Under the pieces are notes generated by a model that was not told where the DNA came from, did not search any database, and saw only the letters and a list, made by a program, of their open reading frames with translations. Position numbers and translations under genes: made by a program. This document shows, piece after piece, positions 43,333-55,081 of a DNA stretch of 64,000 bases. The stretch covers positions 1,364,001 through 1,428,000 of the forward strand of contig CM045990.1 in assembly GCA_025175895.1 (NCBI GenBank), written 5' to 3'. Within the stretch, counting starts at the first letter, position 1. The number at the start of each line of letters is the position of its first letter. The DNA is from Wurfbainia villosa. Lineage: Eukaryota > Streptophyta > Magnoliopsida > Zingiberales > Zingiberaceae.

Positions 43333-45165
43333 ATGAGTTTAGGTGTGCCAACTTTGAATGGATAGATAGTTAACCTAATCATGGTAAAGGTGGCACTTTA
43401 GGTCATTTTCAAGGTAATGGGGTACTTTAGAAATAAGGATGATTATTATCCTAAAAGTTTTTAGGATGTTCTAATATAATTTATGGAAGTTGAAAAATCA
43501 ATCAAATTGGCACAATTAGGGTTAGAGGTCATAGTGTGTCATTTTGGATTTTTGACACACTTGGGAGATAAGCTAGTAATATGGCAAAATGAATTTAATT
43601 CTAACAAATGACAACTAATATTAAAATTTAGGTATTATATACCTTTATATTTTATTTGCCATGTCTTGATTGCCATATACCATGTCATGATATTATATTC
43701 ATTTAAATCATATAAATGTCATGATTATGCTTAGGGTTTATCTTTTATGACATGTGTATTTAAATTTAATCTTATGCCATGACATCATGATCATTGGTCA
43801 TGCTTATTCATGTTATCTTTTATGCCATGATCATTCATGCATTTATGAAAATTGATTTAAGGACAATTGGCATGACTTGAAGTCCCATGTATAAGGGAAT
43901 CAAGTAGTGTTGCCTTAGAAAAATGCATGAAACCCTAGTTTAAGATGAACAAAACCCACATCTCACATCAAATTGACTTGTATGTGTTTTCATACATTTT
44001 AGACATATGTGAGATGTTAGGAAATGAGTTAAGTTCAAGGTGCATAGTTTTTGCATCTAGATGAACTCAAACTTATCTAAAATCATGGATGGATCATTGG
44101 GAAAGCTTATGTTCAAGCCATGTACATTAAGCCCAAAGAACATGATCTAATATAAGATTTTAAAACAATTTGAAAATCATTTTGAAAAACTTTGGTGAAG
44201 TCTATCTTTTGATAGCAATCACCATTGATGATGTTGATACAAAGAGGGCTCAAAACATTAAAGCTTTTCTTCATTTTTGAACTTTGTATCAATTTCACTA
44301 TTTTATGGGTAAATTATTTTTCACCCATTATTTTTGGTATAAGTATTATACGTATGAAGTTTCACTATTTTTCAAATTACGTATATTTACTTATGTATTT
44401 CTGAAATTCGAATCTGATAGTTGAAAACTGCATTTTATAGTTATCAGTCGACTGTTGCTTGATGGCAGTCGACTGATGGATAGGGCAGTCAACTGATTAT
44501 TGTCATAGTCAACTGCCAACGCTGATTTCGGGTAAACAAAGATGTTTAGCCAATGTTTTAGCCATGTTAGGTTCCCTGACTGCTCCTAACCCTAGGATAT
44601 GCTTTGGGAAGCATTAGAAAAGGTGAAAATCCATTGGATATAGATTAGGAGAGTTGTTTAGTGTGTGTATCAATTTTAAGGTATGTGAAAGTTCAATGTT
44701 GAACTTTGGACCTTAATTTTTGATGGTTTAGTGTTCCTATAGGCTTAGGTACTCTCCAAGGACATTGTTGGTGCAATGGTCAAGGGGGAGCAAGCCTTTA
44801 GGGGGAGACATCCATCATGGGATGATGGATGTGTTTCTTCCTCACAAGGGAGGAGAAATAGGAATTTGAGATGCCCAATTTAGAAATTGAGAAAGTTTGT
44901 AGGATTGCTTCTCTTAAGTGATATGAGACTTATCGCTAGGAAGAGTGAAGACATCATAGGTGTTTTTTGGACCAAGGGAGAGATTGTAAGATCTCATTGG
45001 GATATGAGACATTGACCTCCTTGGGGAGAACCTTTTTGATGTATGTCAAAAAGGGGGAGAAAGTGAAACTATCAATTTGGGATAATTGGTAAGGAGATTT
45101 GAGTTAAGGTTTAGGCCTAACTCAAAGGTGTTTGGTTTTTTGTCAAACATCAAAAAAATAGAGAT
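43333..45165 (+). other. Noncoding spacer of B1
   Basis: The same spacer as in B2, on the plus strand. It holds CAGTCGACTG boxes (44445-44520), an LTR-start-like TGTTGGTGCAAT at 44766, the tracts CAAGGGGGAG, TAGGGGGAGA and AAAAAGGGGGAGA, and a hairpin with a 10-base stem at about 44809-44831. The tract at the LTR border itself is weak (CAAAAAAATAGAGAT). Confidence 0.8.
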
Positions 45166-46793
45166 TGTTGGTGCAATCGGCCCAGGTCACGATTGACCAG
45201 ACTAGAGTTTGACTCGAGTAGTGTTTTGATGTTTAACATTGATGTCTGACAATGTGTTGGGGAGATTGTTGGTGAAATCGACCCAGGTCATGATTTTGAT
45301 ATTTGATGATGGTTTGACCATTGTCATGGGAGAAGTCCAAGTCTTGTGTACTTGGCATGGAAAGTCCAACATGGGTTGGCAAGGAAAGTCCAAGCATGGG
45401 TCTTAGCAAGGGAAAGTCCAAGCTTGAGTCTTGGCATTTGGAAAGTCCAACATTGGGTTGGCATGGAAAGTGCAAGGGTGTAGTCTTAGCCACATAAGTC
45501 CAAGGGTGTAGTCTTGGCGGTGAAAATCCAAGTCATGGATACTTGGCAATTGAGAAGTCAAGGGGTGATATTGGTGGCATAAAGTCCAAGGGTGGAGTCC
45601 TGGCAGTATAAGTCCAATGGTTGGCGGCGTAAAGTCCAAGCAGAGTCTTGGCAGCGTAAGTCCAATGTTCCTTGGCAGTGTAGAACATATTAGCATGACA
45701 ATAGCTAATGGAAGCACCTGAGGCTAGCGTATGGATGAACAAGTCATGGATGACTTGGAGGGATCCGATAGGCGTGAGACTGACGGAGATGGCTATAAGG
45801 CTTAGGTCTAGGCTATGGGTTGTCTAGCAAGTATGAGGGCATCATACTTGGTGTTAAACCTCGTGGTTGAGGTTTGTCAGTCGACTGGGGTTATGGACCA
45901 GTCGATTGATCAAGTGTTTTGGCACTTGGCAGCCGAGTCGACACTCAGCAGTCGACTGGGATTATGACTAGTCGACTGTCATGAGTCGACTATAGGAAAA
46001 TGGCCTAGCAGTCGACTGCCAACATTGGGTAGTCGACTGATGGCCTGATCAATCGACTGCCATGGATGGCAATTGACTGATGGTTTGGTCGCGAGCACAG
46101 AACACTTCGTAGCTGACTAGACAATCGGCTACGGGCGCTGGCAGTCGATTTCCAATGTTGGCTATCGACAAATGAGAGTTTCGTTGGAACTTTTCCAGCA
46201 TGGATCGAGCCGTTGTCTTACAACAATAGTGTTGGTAGTCGACTGAGGCCTTATGGCAGTCGACTGCCAGGCGCGAAAATAGCCTGAGTGCAGGTTATAA
46301 AGACAACTCGAAGGGGAGGTTTTTGCAGCGCTTTCTTGGGCATTTTTGAGGCGATTTGCTGGTGCAAATCAAGGTCTTCAAGCACGGTTCAAGCAATCAA
46401 CAAGTAAGCATTCAAAAGAGCATTTGTAAAGTTTTCTTTACATAGATTGTTGTATTCATTTTATATTTGTTTGTTTACTTCTTTTATTACTTTTGTAATC
46501 TTTATACGAGGTTTCTCTGCCTCCGACTTGTGGTCGAGAAGGAGTTTATTGGATTAGTGGTGTGTGTTTGCATCACTAGGGTTCTTACGAGCCTAACCCG
46601 TGGAGTAGGAACCTTGAGGTTCCAAACCATGTTATATCATCGTGTTGTGATTGTGCTTGTTCTCTTGTTGTATTTATTTCATTATTGTATATTCCGCCGC
46701 GTATAACAACATTGTGTAGCAAGCACAATCAAATTCCATCATCCGACGATGAAACGCTATTCACCCCCTCTAGCGGGCGCACAGGTTCTAACG
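45166..46793 (+). repeat. 3' LTR of B1
   Basis: TGTTGGTGCAATCGG ... AGGTTCTAACG, then TAAAC. Module order as in the 5' LTR, with the second LTR start at 45267, exactly 101 bases in, as in the 5' LTR. Confidence 0.93.
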
Positions 46794-46798
46794 TAAAC

Positions 46799-47725
46799 CT
46801 TATTTTGAGGTTTATTAGTCGACTGGGGTTATGGACCAGTGGACTGGCCAAGTGTTTGACACTTGGTAGCCTAGTCAACTTGCATCAATCGATTAAGATT
46901 ATGACCAATCGACTAGTCAAGTAGTCGACTGAGCTTTAAACTGCTCGGATGAAGCTTGGCAGTCGACTACCATCTTTGGGCAGTCAATTGGCCTTGAGCA
47001 GTCGACTGCCATGAAGGGCAGTCGACTGCTTACACGAGCACATAAGCTTTGGCAGTCGACTGGCCAGTCGGCTGCCAGACATCCGTCGACTACTGGTAAG
47101 GGCAGTCGACTGATGAGGTATTCATTGGATAGATTCCAATGTGGATTGAGCTGTTGTGAGACAACAGCATGAAGACTAGTCAACTGCTAGGTAAGAGCAG
47201 TCGACTGGAAGGCAAAAATCAGCCTGAGTTGTAGCTTTATAAGGAGCTTGAGAAGGAGGACTTTGGCCATGGTTCTTAGAGTGATTTGAAGGGGAATTGC
47301 TGCTACATTCTAGACCTTCAAGGGCATTCCAAAGCAACCAAAGATCAAGCATTCAAAAGATCATATTTGTAAAGTGTTTTCTTTACTTGTATTCATTTGC
47401 TTAGTGTAATTGCTTGTATCTTGTTCTTATTGTTGTAAGAATTATTGTAAGAGATATTTCTACCTCTAGAGTGTTTTCTTAGAAGGAAAGGTTTATTAGT
47501 GGTGGTGTGCATCACTAGAGCTCACTTGAGCTTGCCCTGGAGTAGGAACCCTAGGTTCCAAACTACATTATATTGCCTTATTGTGCTTATGTATTTCTAT
47601 TTGTATTTTGTATTGTATATTCCACTACGTATAATGCTTTTATAGATGAGCACAACATGAACATGATCGAATCCATCAAACGACGAGAAATCGCTATTCA
47701 TAGCGATGTCAACCGATCTCTAACA
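46799..47725 (+). mobile_element. Element E1: remaining part of its 5' LTR
   Basis: Continues the LTR cut at 7083: palindrome array (46813-47215), TATA-like TTATAAGG (about 47240), and the end GATCTCTAACA at 47725, followed by a primer site. Its internal region is lost after a few dozen bases. Confidence 0.88.
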
Positions 47726-47727
47726 AG

Positions 47728-47740
47728 TGGTATCAGAGCA
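47728..47740 (+). promoter_or_regulatory. Primer-binding site of E1
   Basis: TGGTATCAGAGCA, two bases after the LTR end. Confidence 0.85.
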
Positions 47741-48732
47741 TTCATAGTGATATCACAATTATTGCCTAACTTCAAGTGATTATCCAAACATTAAAATACA
47801 TAATGATTAGTGCATTCTTGCACCGACAATCTCCCCCTTTTTGATGTTTAGCAATCATTTAAGTTAGGTCTTAAAACATATACAATAAGAAACAAATGAG
47901 AATCTAACTTAAAAATCTAGCGAGAGAAGTCTTCCATGGCTTACTAGGTGTCCTCGATCTAGCGAGAGCAGTTTTCCATGGCTCAGCAGCTGACTCAGAT
48001 GGAGCATCGTCAGCTTGAGATATACGAGATGATGCGAAGTTGGACTCTGAGTCAGCAGCCTCCACCTCCTCCACCACCTCCGGGCAATGACACTGGTGGA
48101 TGGTAGCTAGGCCTGAGATTATATATTTTTTTTATTTCATAGAGAGATTGAGGGTCAGAACATTTTTCTATCACTTGTATGGGATGACTTTTAAATTGAA
48201 TGACATGTTTTCTTTTACAAAATTGTTTACTATTTACCCTATATTGTTTGGTTGGGATAATGTGTGTTGTATTGCTTATTACATGTGTTGATGTGTATGC
48301 TCATTCATTACAATTATGCCATGTCATCATGTATAAGCCATAGCCTTTCTTTCAACCATGAAATCCATATATATCATGACATCATACTTCTTATGGTTAT
48401 TTTAATATGTCATGATCATATTTTTGTAAATGTCATGCTTATACTTAAGTTATATCTTTATGACATGACATCATGTATCATTGGCACATGCTTTAAATAT
48501 GCCATCATTTTATGCCATGATCATATTTCATGCATTTTGGTTAATCAAATTGATTTAAGGCAAGTGACATGATTTGATATCCCAAGTATAAGGGAATCAA
48601 ATATAGTTGCCTAGAAGAATGCATGAAAATCTAAGAACCTAAACCCACATCTCACAAGAACATTAAATTGACTTGTGTGTGTTTTCATACACCTTAGACA
48701 CATGTGAGATACTAGAAAATGAGTTAAGTTCA
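47741..48732. other. Mosaic of element fragments
   Basis: Up to about 47828 lies the end of a minus-strand LTR (TTGCACCGACA), followed by ATCTCCCCCTTTTTGATG and AAGTTAGGT, closely matching element A at 16357-16400. Then a twice-repeated phrase (TCTAGCGAGAG...TTCCATGGCT), a 43-codon frame (47978-48106), and from about 48290 a piece of family B spacer matching about 43640-44035. The parts are in mixed orientation, which points to deletions or recombination. Confidence 0.6.
47978..48106 (+). pseudogene. Short proline-rich reading frame, origin unknown
   Basis: ATG at 47978 to TAG at 48104-48106, 42 residues: MAQQLTQMEHRQLEIYEMMR, then a run of eight prolines and GNDTGGW. The Gln/Met-rich helix-like start and proline run have the look of a protein tail, perhaps of a transposable-element protein. 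I do not recognise the family. It could also be chance. Confidence 0.35.
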
Positions 48733-51094
48733 TAAAAAATACCGTAAATTATGGCAAAAGGGGTAATATTATTATGGGATAAATTAAATTGAAATGCATG
48801 GTTAGGGATTTAATTACACCTAACCTAGCTTAAGAGTTTCATGGTTTAATTGAATCTAGGTTTAATTGAATCTAGGTTTAATTGAACCAAGGGTTAAGTG
48901 CTTATAGGGTCTGAAACCCAACCCATTTTCCCCAACCTGACCCGCTTTCTTTTATGGCCGAACCGTTTTCCATTTTTCTCCACGCTGCGGTTTCTCATCG
49001 CGCTTTATTCCCGAGCATTTTCTTTCTCCTTCTCACACGTGACATTCCTCTTCCTCACCGCGTGATGACTCTGTCTCTCGCCATCCCTTCTCTTCTGAAA
49101 CCCATGGCTGCCGAGCCCTCTCCTTCTTCCTCTCAGCGTCTACCTCTCTACAAGCGGGGTGAATGGACCCCCCCACCCCCTCGACGATTCCATGGACAAG
49201 CCAACGGTGAGTGTGTGGTTGGAAGCTTTCGTCGATGGCATCCGGCCCCTATTCTGAATGGGAGCTACGATCTCTGTCGGAGAAGACGGTGGTTGGCAGT
49301 GACTAGGCAGTGATAGTGAACAGAGTCGTCGGATTGAGGGGGGTTTTACGGCCGGTGGTCGTCGGAGCTAGGTAAGGGCTGATTTTTCTTGTTACCTTGG
49401 ATGAGATCTATACCTAGCTATGGATTCCTCATTCTAGCTCAGTCTGTGATTTGGGCAATGGTCTGGTGTCAGTGAACAGGGGATAAGGGAAGTGACACCG
49501 GCATAACTCCAATTACTGGTATATGTCTTGATTTTCCCTCTTTTTGTTCGGTCCATTTCGATTCTATGGATTACTGTTGAGTATTGGATTGTGGGTGCCA
49601 ATTTGTGGGTTCAAGGAGGTCAGGGCAGTGTGGATCGAAGGGTGGGATCGAGCTTGAGGTAAGGTTTGTGTTGATCTATGGTTTTATCAGGTTGTATGCG
49701 GCTGTGAGAGGGAAATTGTCGGTTGTTAAGGAGTGGCTCTATTCTAGGCTATGGAGGGGTTGTGAAGCTATGAAGGGGCTATAAATGGCTGTGGATATGT
49801 TGTGTGGATGGGGGGGGGGGGGTGAGTTGAGAGATCAGCCCCATGGTATTGGTAATCAGAGGTTGTGCTGTGCAGGGTTGTATGTGTTATGTACACAGGT
49901 TGGGAACAGGCTTGAGCAACTCGATCTCGGTTGTGATGTGCCATTTTAAGGCTGTGAATGGGTTAGTAGGATCTGGAGTTGATTTGGGATGAAATTATAT
50001 TTTGATACAGCTGTGAGTGATCGGTTAAGTGGATAGCTTAATCCATTAGGTTTTGATTTTGATACTAGAGTTGGTAATATAATCTTATTATATTTGCAAT
50101 ATTGTAGGACGTGGATACGAGATAGATCCGCGGGCATGAAGATTTTATTATTTCGAGCTTTATAGCAGGTGGGTAATATTTCCTACCCTGGTCAGGTAAC
50201 AACTAAACCATGATGCATGTGATTGCATATTGTTGTCACTTAGAGCTTGACTCCACTCTAGTTTTTCTGTTGCTTGATACTTGCCTTTGCACTTTAAATG
50301 CTCTGTCATTATTGTTATCTATTCATTCATCATTGTTATAAATTATAGAGGTTATGGTAAGTGGACCTATAGTGGTTTACCTACGTGTACGTAGCTAAAT
50401 TCGATTGTAGATCTGAATTGTGCAATTTAGATAAATCATCCGGGGTTGAGTAATCTTCTAGAAGTAAAGTTGAGCTTTCATATCATATCCTGGTGTTGTA
50501 TATATATCTACTATAGATCATGTAGTTGTGTATGGATGTGTGATTTGTCGATACAGTGTCACTACGGATTGGAGGTCCTAGCTTGGTTTTTGTCAGCTGT
50601 ATATGTCTCTCTATAGAATAGAGAGTGTGTTGTGGACATATGTATGTGCTGTCGTGCATTCATTCTATTTACATGCATGCTGACGACTTGGTCTCCCTTG
50701 TGGTTTAGAGGGTCGTCAGTCATCCTGCCTCTTAGGTTACTTGTGGAGGAGTAGTGTGAGTGCAAAGCATTTATTGTGCCGCACTCACCCCACTATTGAC
50801 AGTGGTTGTTGGAGTAGCGTGCAGTTGTCCTAGGTGCATGGCACTCGACCACTCATGGGTAGTGGCAGTCAAAGTGGCCAGCAGCAGGGACCCTCGTTGT
50901 GTAGGTAGCTCTTTACACTTATATGCTACTTGTTCATACTGCCCACTCGACCACTCGAGAGCGGTGGTTGTTGTTGAGTTGGGATAGTTGTCATGTCGTG
51001 CCACCTAGGCCACACTGGGGTCGTGGTAGCGAGTAGGGTGTGCAGGCATGACCATGCATCTGCATTGCCGTGGTTGATGGCGTTTGCATATATA
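48733..51094 (+). repeat. LTR H: diverged gypsy LTR, relative of G, interrupted by B3
   Basis: It begins at about 48733 (TAAAAAATACCGTAAATT), directly after spacer sequence that breaks off at 'gttaagttca'. It shares with G's LTR the GC-rich block (48950-49380), the exon-like module (50108-50168), GTCTCCCTTGTGGTT, the stem-loops (50735-50970), and GTGCCACCTAGGCCACACTGGGG. It is cut at 51094, where B3 starts. A run of 12 G lies near 49812. Open frames here (48954-49313 and others) are not genes as far as I can tell. Confidence 0.8.
50108..50168 (+). other. Exon-like module in LTR H
   Basis: 61 bases between ATATTGTAG and GTGGGTAAT, the counterpart of 22861-22928. Confidence 0.5.
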
Positions 51095-52657
51095 TGTTGG
51101 TGCAATCGGCCCAGGTCACGATTGACCAAACTCGAGTTTGACTCGAGTGATGTTTTGATGTTTGACATGGAAGTTTGACATCGATGTTTGACATTGATGT
51201 CTGATATAGTTTTGGGGAGATTGTTGGAAAAATCGACCCAGGTCATGATTGACCGGACTCGAGTTTGACTCGAGGTGACTTTGATGGTTGACTAGGGTTG
51301 ACCATGTCATTGAAAAGTCTAAGCATGGGTCTTGGCAAGTAAAGTCCAAGTCTTGAGTACTTGGCATGTAAAGTCCATGCATGGGTCTTGGCAAGGAAAA
51401 GTCCAAGCATGGGTCTTGGCATGGAATGTCCAACATAGGTTGGCAAGGGAAAGTCCAAGCTTGAGTCTTGGCATTTGGAAAGTCCAATGGGTTTGATATT
51501 GGTGGTGTAAAGTCTAAGCGGGAGTCTTGGCAACATAAGTCCAATGGTTGGCGGCGTAAAGTCCAAGCGGAGTCTTGGCAGTGTAAGTCCAATGTGCTTT
51601 GGCGGTGTAGACACCATTAGCATGACATAGCCGATGGAAGCACCTGAAGGCTAGCGCAATGGATGAACAAGTCATGGATGACTTGGAGGGATCCGAGAGG
51701 CGTGAGGCTGACGGAGGTGGCTAGAAGGCTTAGGTCTAGGCTACGAGTGGTCTAGCAAGTATGGGGACACTATACTTGGGTTAAGCCTCATGTTTGAGGT
51801 GTGCTAGTCTACTGGTGCCATATGGCAGTCGACTGGTGTAAGTCAACTAGGGTTTGACTGCGGGAAATTGGCCCAATAGTCAATTGTCAGCCATTGGCAG
51901 TCGATTGATTGGCCGAGCAGTCGACTGATCGTGTGATCAATCAACTGGTGCTCAGTTTTTCAGGCACAGAATGGAGTTGAACTCGACTGCTGGGGTTAGC
52001 AATCGAGTGAAGGCTCAATCAGTCGACTGATGGACATGATCAGTTGACTGATGTCCTATCCGTTGGATTTTTCCAGCATGGATTACACCGTTGTCTCACA
52101 ACAATAGTGTCATCAGTCAGCTGATGGTCCCGAGCAGTCGACTGATCGGCGATTTCCATCCCAGGTTGAAGCTTTAAATGGAGCTCGTGGAGGAGGATTT
52201 CAAAAAGGTTCTTTGAGGCATTTTGGGGCGAGTTGTTGCTGCAATTCAGGGTCTCCAAGTACTACTCGATCAACCTAGGAAGCAAGCATTCAAAAGCTCA
52301 GTGTAAAGTTTTCTTTACTTGCATTTTAGTGTAGTTGCTTGTATTTTCATTGTATTACTGTTGTATATATTGTACGAGGTTTCTCCACCTCTGGATTATT
52401 CCGAGAATGAGTTATTTGTGATTAGTGGTTGCATGTGCATCACTAGAGCTCTTTAGAGCTCTATCCGTGGAGTAGGAACCTTGAGGTTCCGAACCACATT
52501 AAATACTTGTGTATTTGTGGTTGTCTATTTCGTTATTGCATTATTTCTATTATTCCACTGCGCACTAACAAAAATTGTAGACAAACGTCAATTGAATTCC
52601 ATCACGCAATGAATCGACACTATTCACCCCCCTCTAGCGGTCAACATTTCCCCAACA
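51095..52657 (+). repeat. 5' LTR of B3
   Basis: TGTTGGTGCAATCGGCC ... TTTCCCCAACA. It has the internal second LTR start (about 51212, GGGGAGATTGTTGG), the hairpin array (51305-51610) and the palindrome array (51800-52150). It ends in a CACCCCCCTCTAGCGG U5 motif. Confidence 0.92.
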
Positions 52658-52659
52658 AT

Positions 52660-52673
52660 TGGTATCAGAGCCC
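52660..52673 (+). promoter_or_regulatory. Primer-binding site of B3
   Basis: TGGTATCAGAGCCC two bases after the LTR end, the best match in family B. Confidence 0.92.
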
Positions 52674-52730
52674 GAGGCTCTTCTACGGACTAACCGCTAG
52701 GAGCAAAGACAAAGACGCTAGAGGGTGAAG

Positions 52731-53208
52731 ATGGAGTTGGAAGAACAACTCGGTTGGGACATCAACACACCGGTGCCCTACACCCTATATGGACGAGAAG
52801 GCTTTAATTCTTTGAAGAGAAGGATTGAAGATTTTTTGATGATGAGGTATTTAGAGGAGTGGTCCATCCTAATAGAAGGATTCCAATACCCAAGAGGACC
52901 AAAGGGAGTCTTCCTCAAAAAGAAGAGATGGAGTAAAGAGAAACTCCAACAATTTGAGAAAAATAAGAAGGTAGTAAAATTCATTTTTGATTTGATACCT
53001 AATGACTTCTTATGTAGCCTAGGTGATTGCATGGATGCCAAGGATCATTGGAAGGAATTGGCCAAGCTTCATGAAGACCCATCACCGACTCAAGAAGAGG
53101 AGGCCGAAGATGAATCCTCATCCTCACAAGCAAGCGAGGAGTCGGAGGTTGAGAAGGAATCAATTTCTGGATCGGTGGAAGAAGTGGAAGAAGTATCCAC
53201 TTCTAGGA
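52731..53208 (+). pseudogene. gag of B3, N-terminal part
   Basis: The frame opens with MELEEQLGWDINTPVPYTLY (a second in-frame ATG lies six bases upstream). It keeps SILIEGFQYPRG, FLKKKRW, FDLIPNDFLCSLGDCMDAK and an acidic tail EVEEVSTSRM, and is then interrupted by F within the TAGGA target site. Up to that point it has no stop. Confidence 0.9.
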
Positions 53209-53986
53209 TGAAGATAGGAAACTTTGCTTCCTACTTCAACTCGGTCGCTTGTTCATGGTGATCCCTTCTACGTCCCCGGATAAAAAAATTTATCCTTGAC
53301 AAGAGGGATTACCCAAGCTACCATTTCATCATCGTGCTATTCGATTAGAGTAGTCACTTGAACAAACTTGTTGTTCAAGCCACCAACCTCTATTCTATGA
53401 ATAGCCACGGAATAGACGATGTACAGATTGCCGGCTTTTGTGTTTGTATTCGGGGTCCAAGTTAATTTAACCACAAAACAGAATATACAACATGTATATG
53501 ATTGAAAAAACAATTAAAGACATGTTACAAAAGAAAATAAACAAGCGTTATACCTCTCGATCTTCTATTGTATGTCTTTCCTCCTTTTAGACATCGTGTG
53601 GGCGACGATCTTCCAAAATTCGAAGCCTCCTAGATCACCAATCTTCCTTCCTTGCTCACTCCGAACAAGAGGAAGTATAGAAACAAAACTCTTCTCCTTC
53701 CTTTAGCCAACCACCAAGCACCAACCTTGATGCTTGCCGCCGGCCAACAAAAAGAAGAGATGAGGAAGTGGGCACCGGCCAAGAGCTCCAAAGAATCACC
53801 CTAACCCTTGTTTCCACCGGCCAAGGAGAGGAGATGAGGAGGTTGGACGCCGACCAAGGAATAGGAGAGACAAGTTGGGCGCCGACCAAGAAGAAAGGAA
53901 GGAAGAACTTTCCTTAAAAGTGGCCGCCCAAGCCTCTAAACCCTAGCCCCTCTTCAATTGCTCTTGCCTCCCACCCCCTTGCCTCC

Positions 53987-53993
53987 TTTTATA
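53987..53993 (-). promoter_or_regulatory. TATA box of F 3' LTR
   Basis: TATAAAA followed by GGAGG on the minus strand; the 5' LTR copy is at 60858-60864. Confidence 0.75.
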
Positions 53994-54014
53994 GAGTTAT
54001 GCCTAAGCCTCCTT

Positions 54015-54150
54015 TAATCTCTACCATCGGTTCTAGGGATTTAATCTCAACAGTCGAATCTAGAGATTTAATCTCAACCGTCAGATCTAGAAATTTAATC
54101 TCCACCGTCGGATCTAGAGTTTTATTTTCAACCATTGGATCTAGGCTTCA
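54015..54150 (-). repeat. 27-base tandem repeat in the F LTR promoter
   Basis: Five imperfect units of the type TCTCAACCGTC(A/G)GATCTAGA plus ATTTAA. On the minus strand they lie 20-160 bases upstream of TATAAAA, the position of LTR enhancer repeats. The same array is at 60886-61020. Confidence 0.85.
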
Positions 54151-55048
54151 TGAGGTTTTAATAGGCTACAATAGGGACCATGAGGAGGAGTTGGATCTTG
54201 GCCACCCAATGGATCAAGCCCACATAAAGTCCGATCCATTAATAATTATTCATTCCACTAGAGGATTATCATTGATCTACCTCACTAACCCCCATAAGTT
54301 AATATGAGCTCCATATATTATTTGTACATTTTTCTCCCCGTGTTTAAGATCTCGAATGTCCGTCGATTAATTAATTTACTGACAATTAATTAATCAACAT
54401 CTAACTCTATGAGTAGTACCACTCAACCTTATCATCATGTCGGACCAAGTCCACCTGCAGGGTTTACATGATGAATCTTATGAGCTCCTCAAGGGGACAT
54501 CATCATCCTAATATATAGGACACGGTTTCCTCCTATAATCAACGACACACCATATAAATAATACCATTTTCTAACTTACCGAGCCTATCGATTTACTCTA
54601 TAAATCTCGCCCATTGGTAAATCAAAGAAATGAATACTAAGTATATGTGCCCGTTATTATATTGGGATTAAGAGCATGTACAATATAATATCTGAGGTCC
54701 GATTCGATTATGTAATCAACAATAAATCGAATCACCTCTAAGTCGGTCCTGCCCAATACACACAAAGTGTACTAGTGTGATTCTATGGTCAAGACAAACC
54801 AATACCAAATCACACTACAACCATTCCAATGGTTTGTCCATAACCATCTCGGTTGTGAGCCTTTACTTATACTTTACAATGAACCGATAACATGATCTCC
54901 TGTGTGACATTACACACCATGTTATCTATAATGTAATGTATCAGACAATATGCATAACCATAAATATGCAAACAATGATCATGTGATTCTTATTTCAAAA
55001 ATAAAAATGTTCATACAAAAGATAGACTTTTCAATATACATCCCAATA

Positions 55049-55062
55049 ATCTCTCACTTATA
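55049..55062 (-). promoter_or_regulatory. Polypurine tract of element F
   Basis: On the minus strand TAAGTGAGAGAT sits directly before the 3' LTR. Confidence 0.75.
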
Positions 55063-55081
55063 CTAAAAGACAATGTTGTCC

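Larger units (their letters stand above)
7084..46793 (+). mobile_element. Element B1: gag-only copia retrotransposon with nested insertions
   Basis: LTRs at 7084-8702 and 45166-46793 are flanked by TAAAC at 7079-7083 and 46794-46798. The internal region has a primer-binding site, a gag broken by element D, and a noncoding spacer. There is no pol. It sits inside the LTR of E1. The outer ends are unusual, reading CG...CG instead of TG...CA. Confidence 0.9.
53209..55048 (-). repeat. 3' LTR of element F
   Basis: Plus-strand reading TGAAGATAGGAAACTTTGC ... TACATCCCAATA. A minus-strand TATAAAA lies at 53987-53993, with a 27-base tandem repeat upstream of it (54015-54150). Confidence 0.94.

Noticed and set aside
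48954..49313. A 119-residue frame with a Pro-rich middle as a possible host gene
   Set aside because: It falls in the GC-rich block of LTR H, whose counterpart in G has unrelated frames; no conserved domain is visible.
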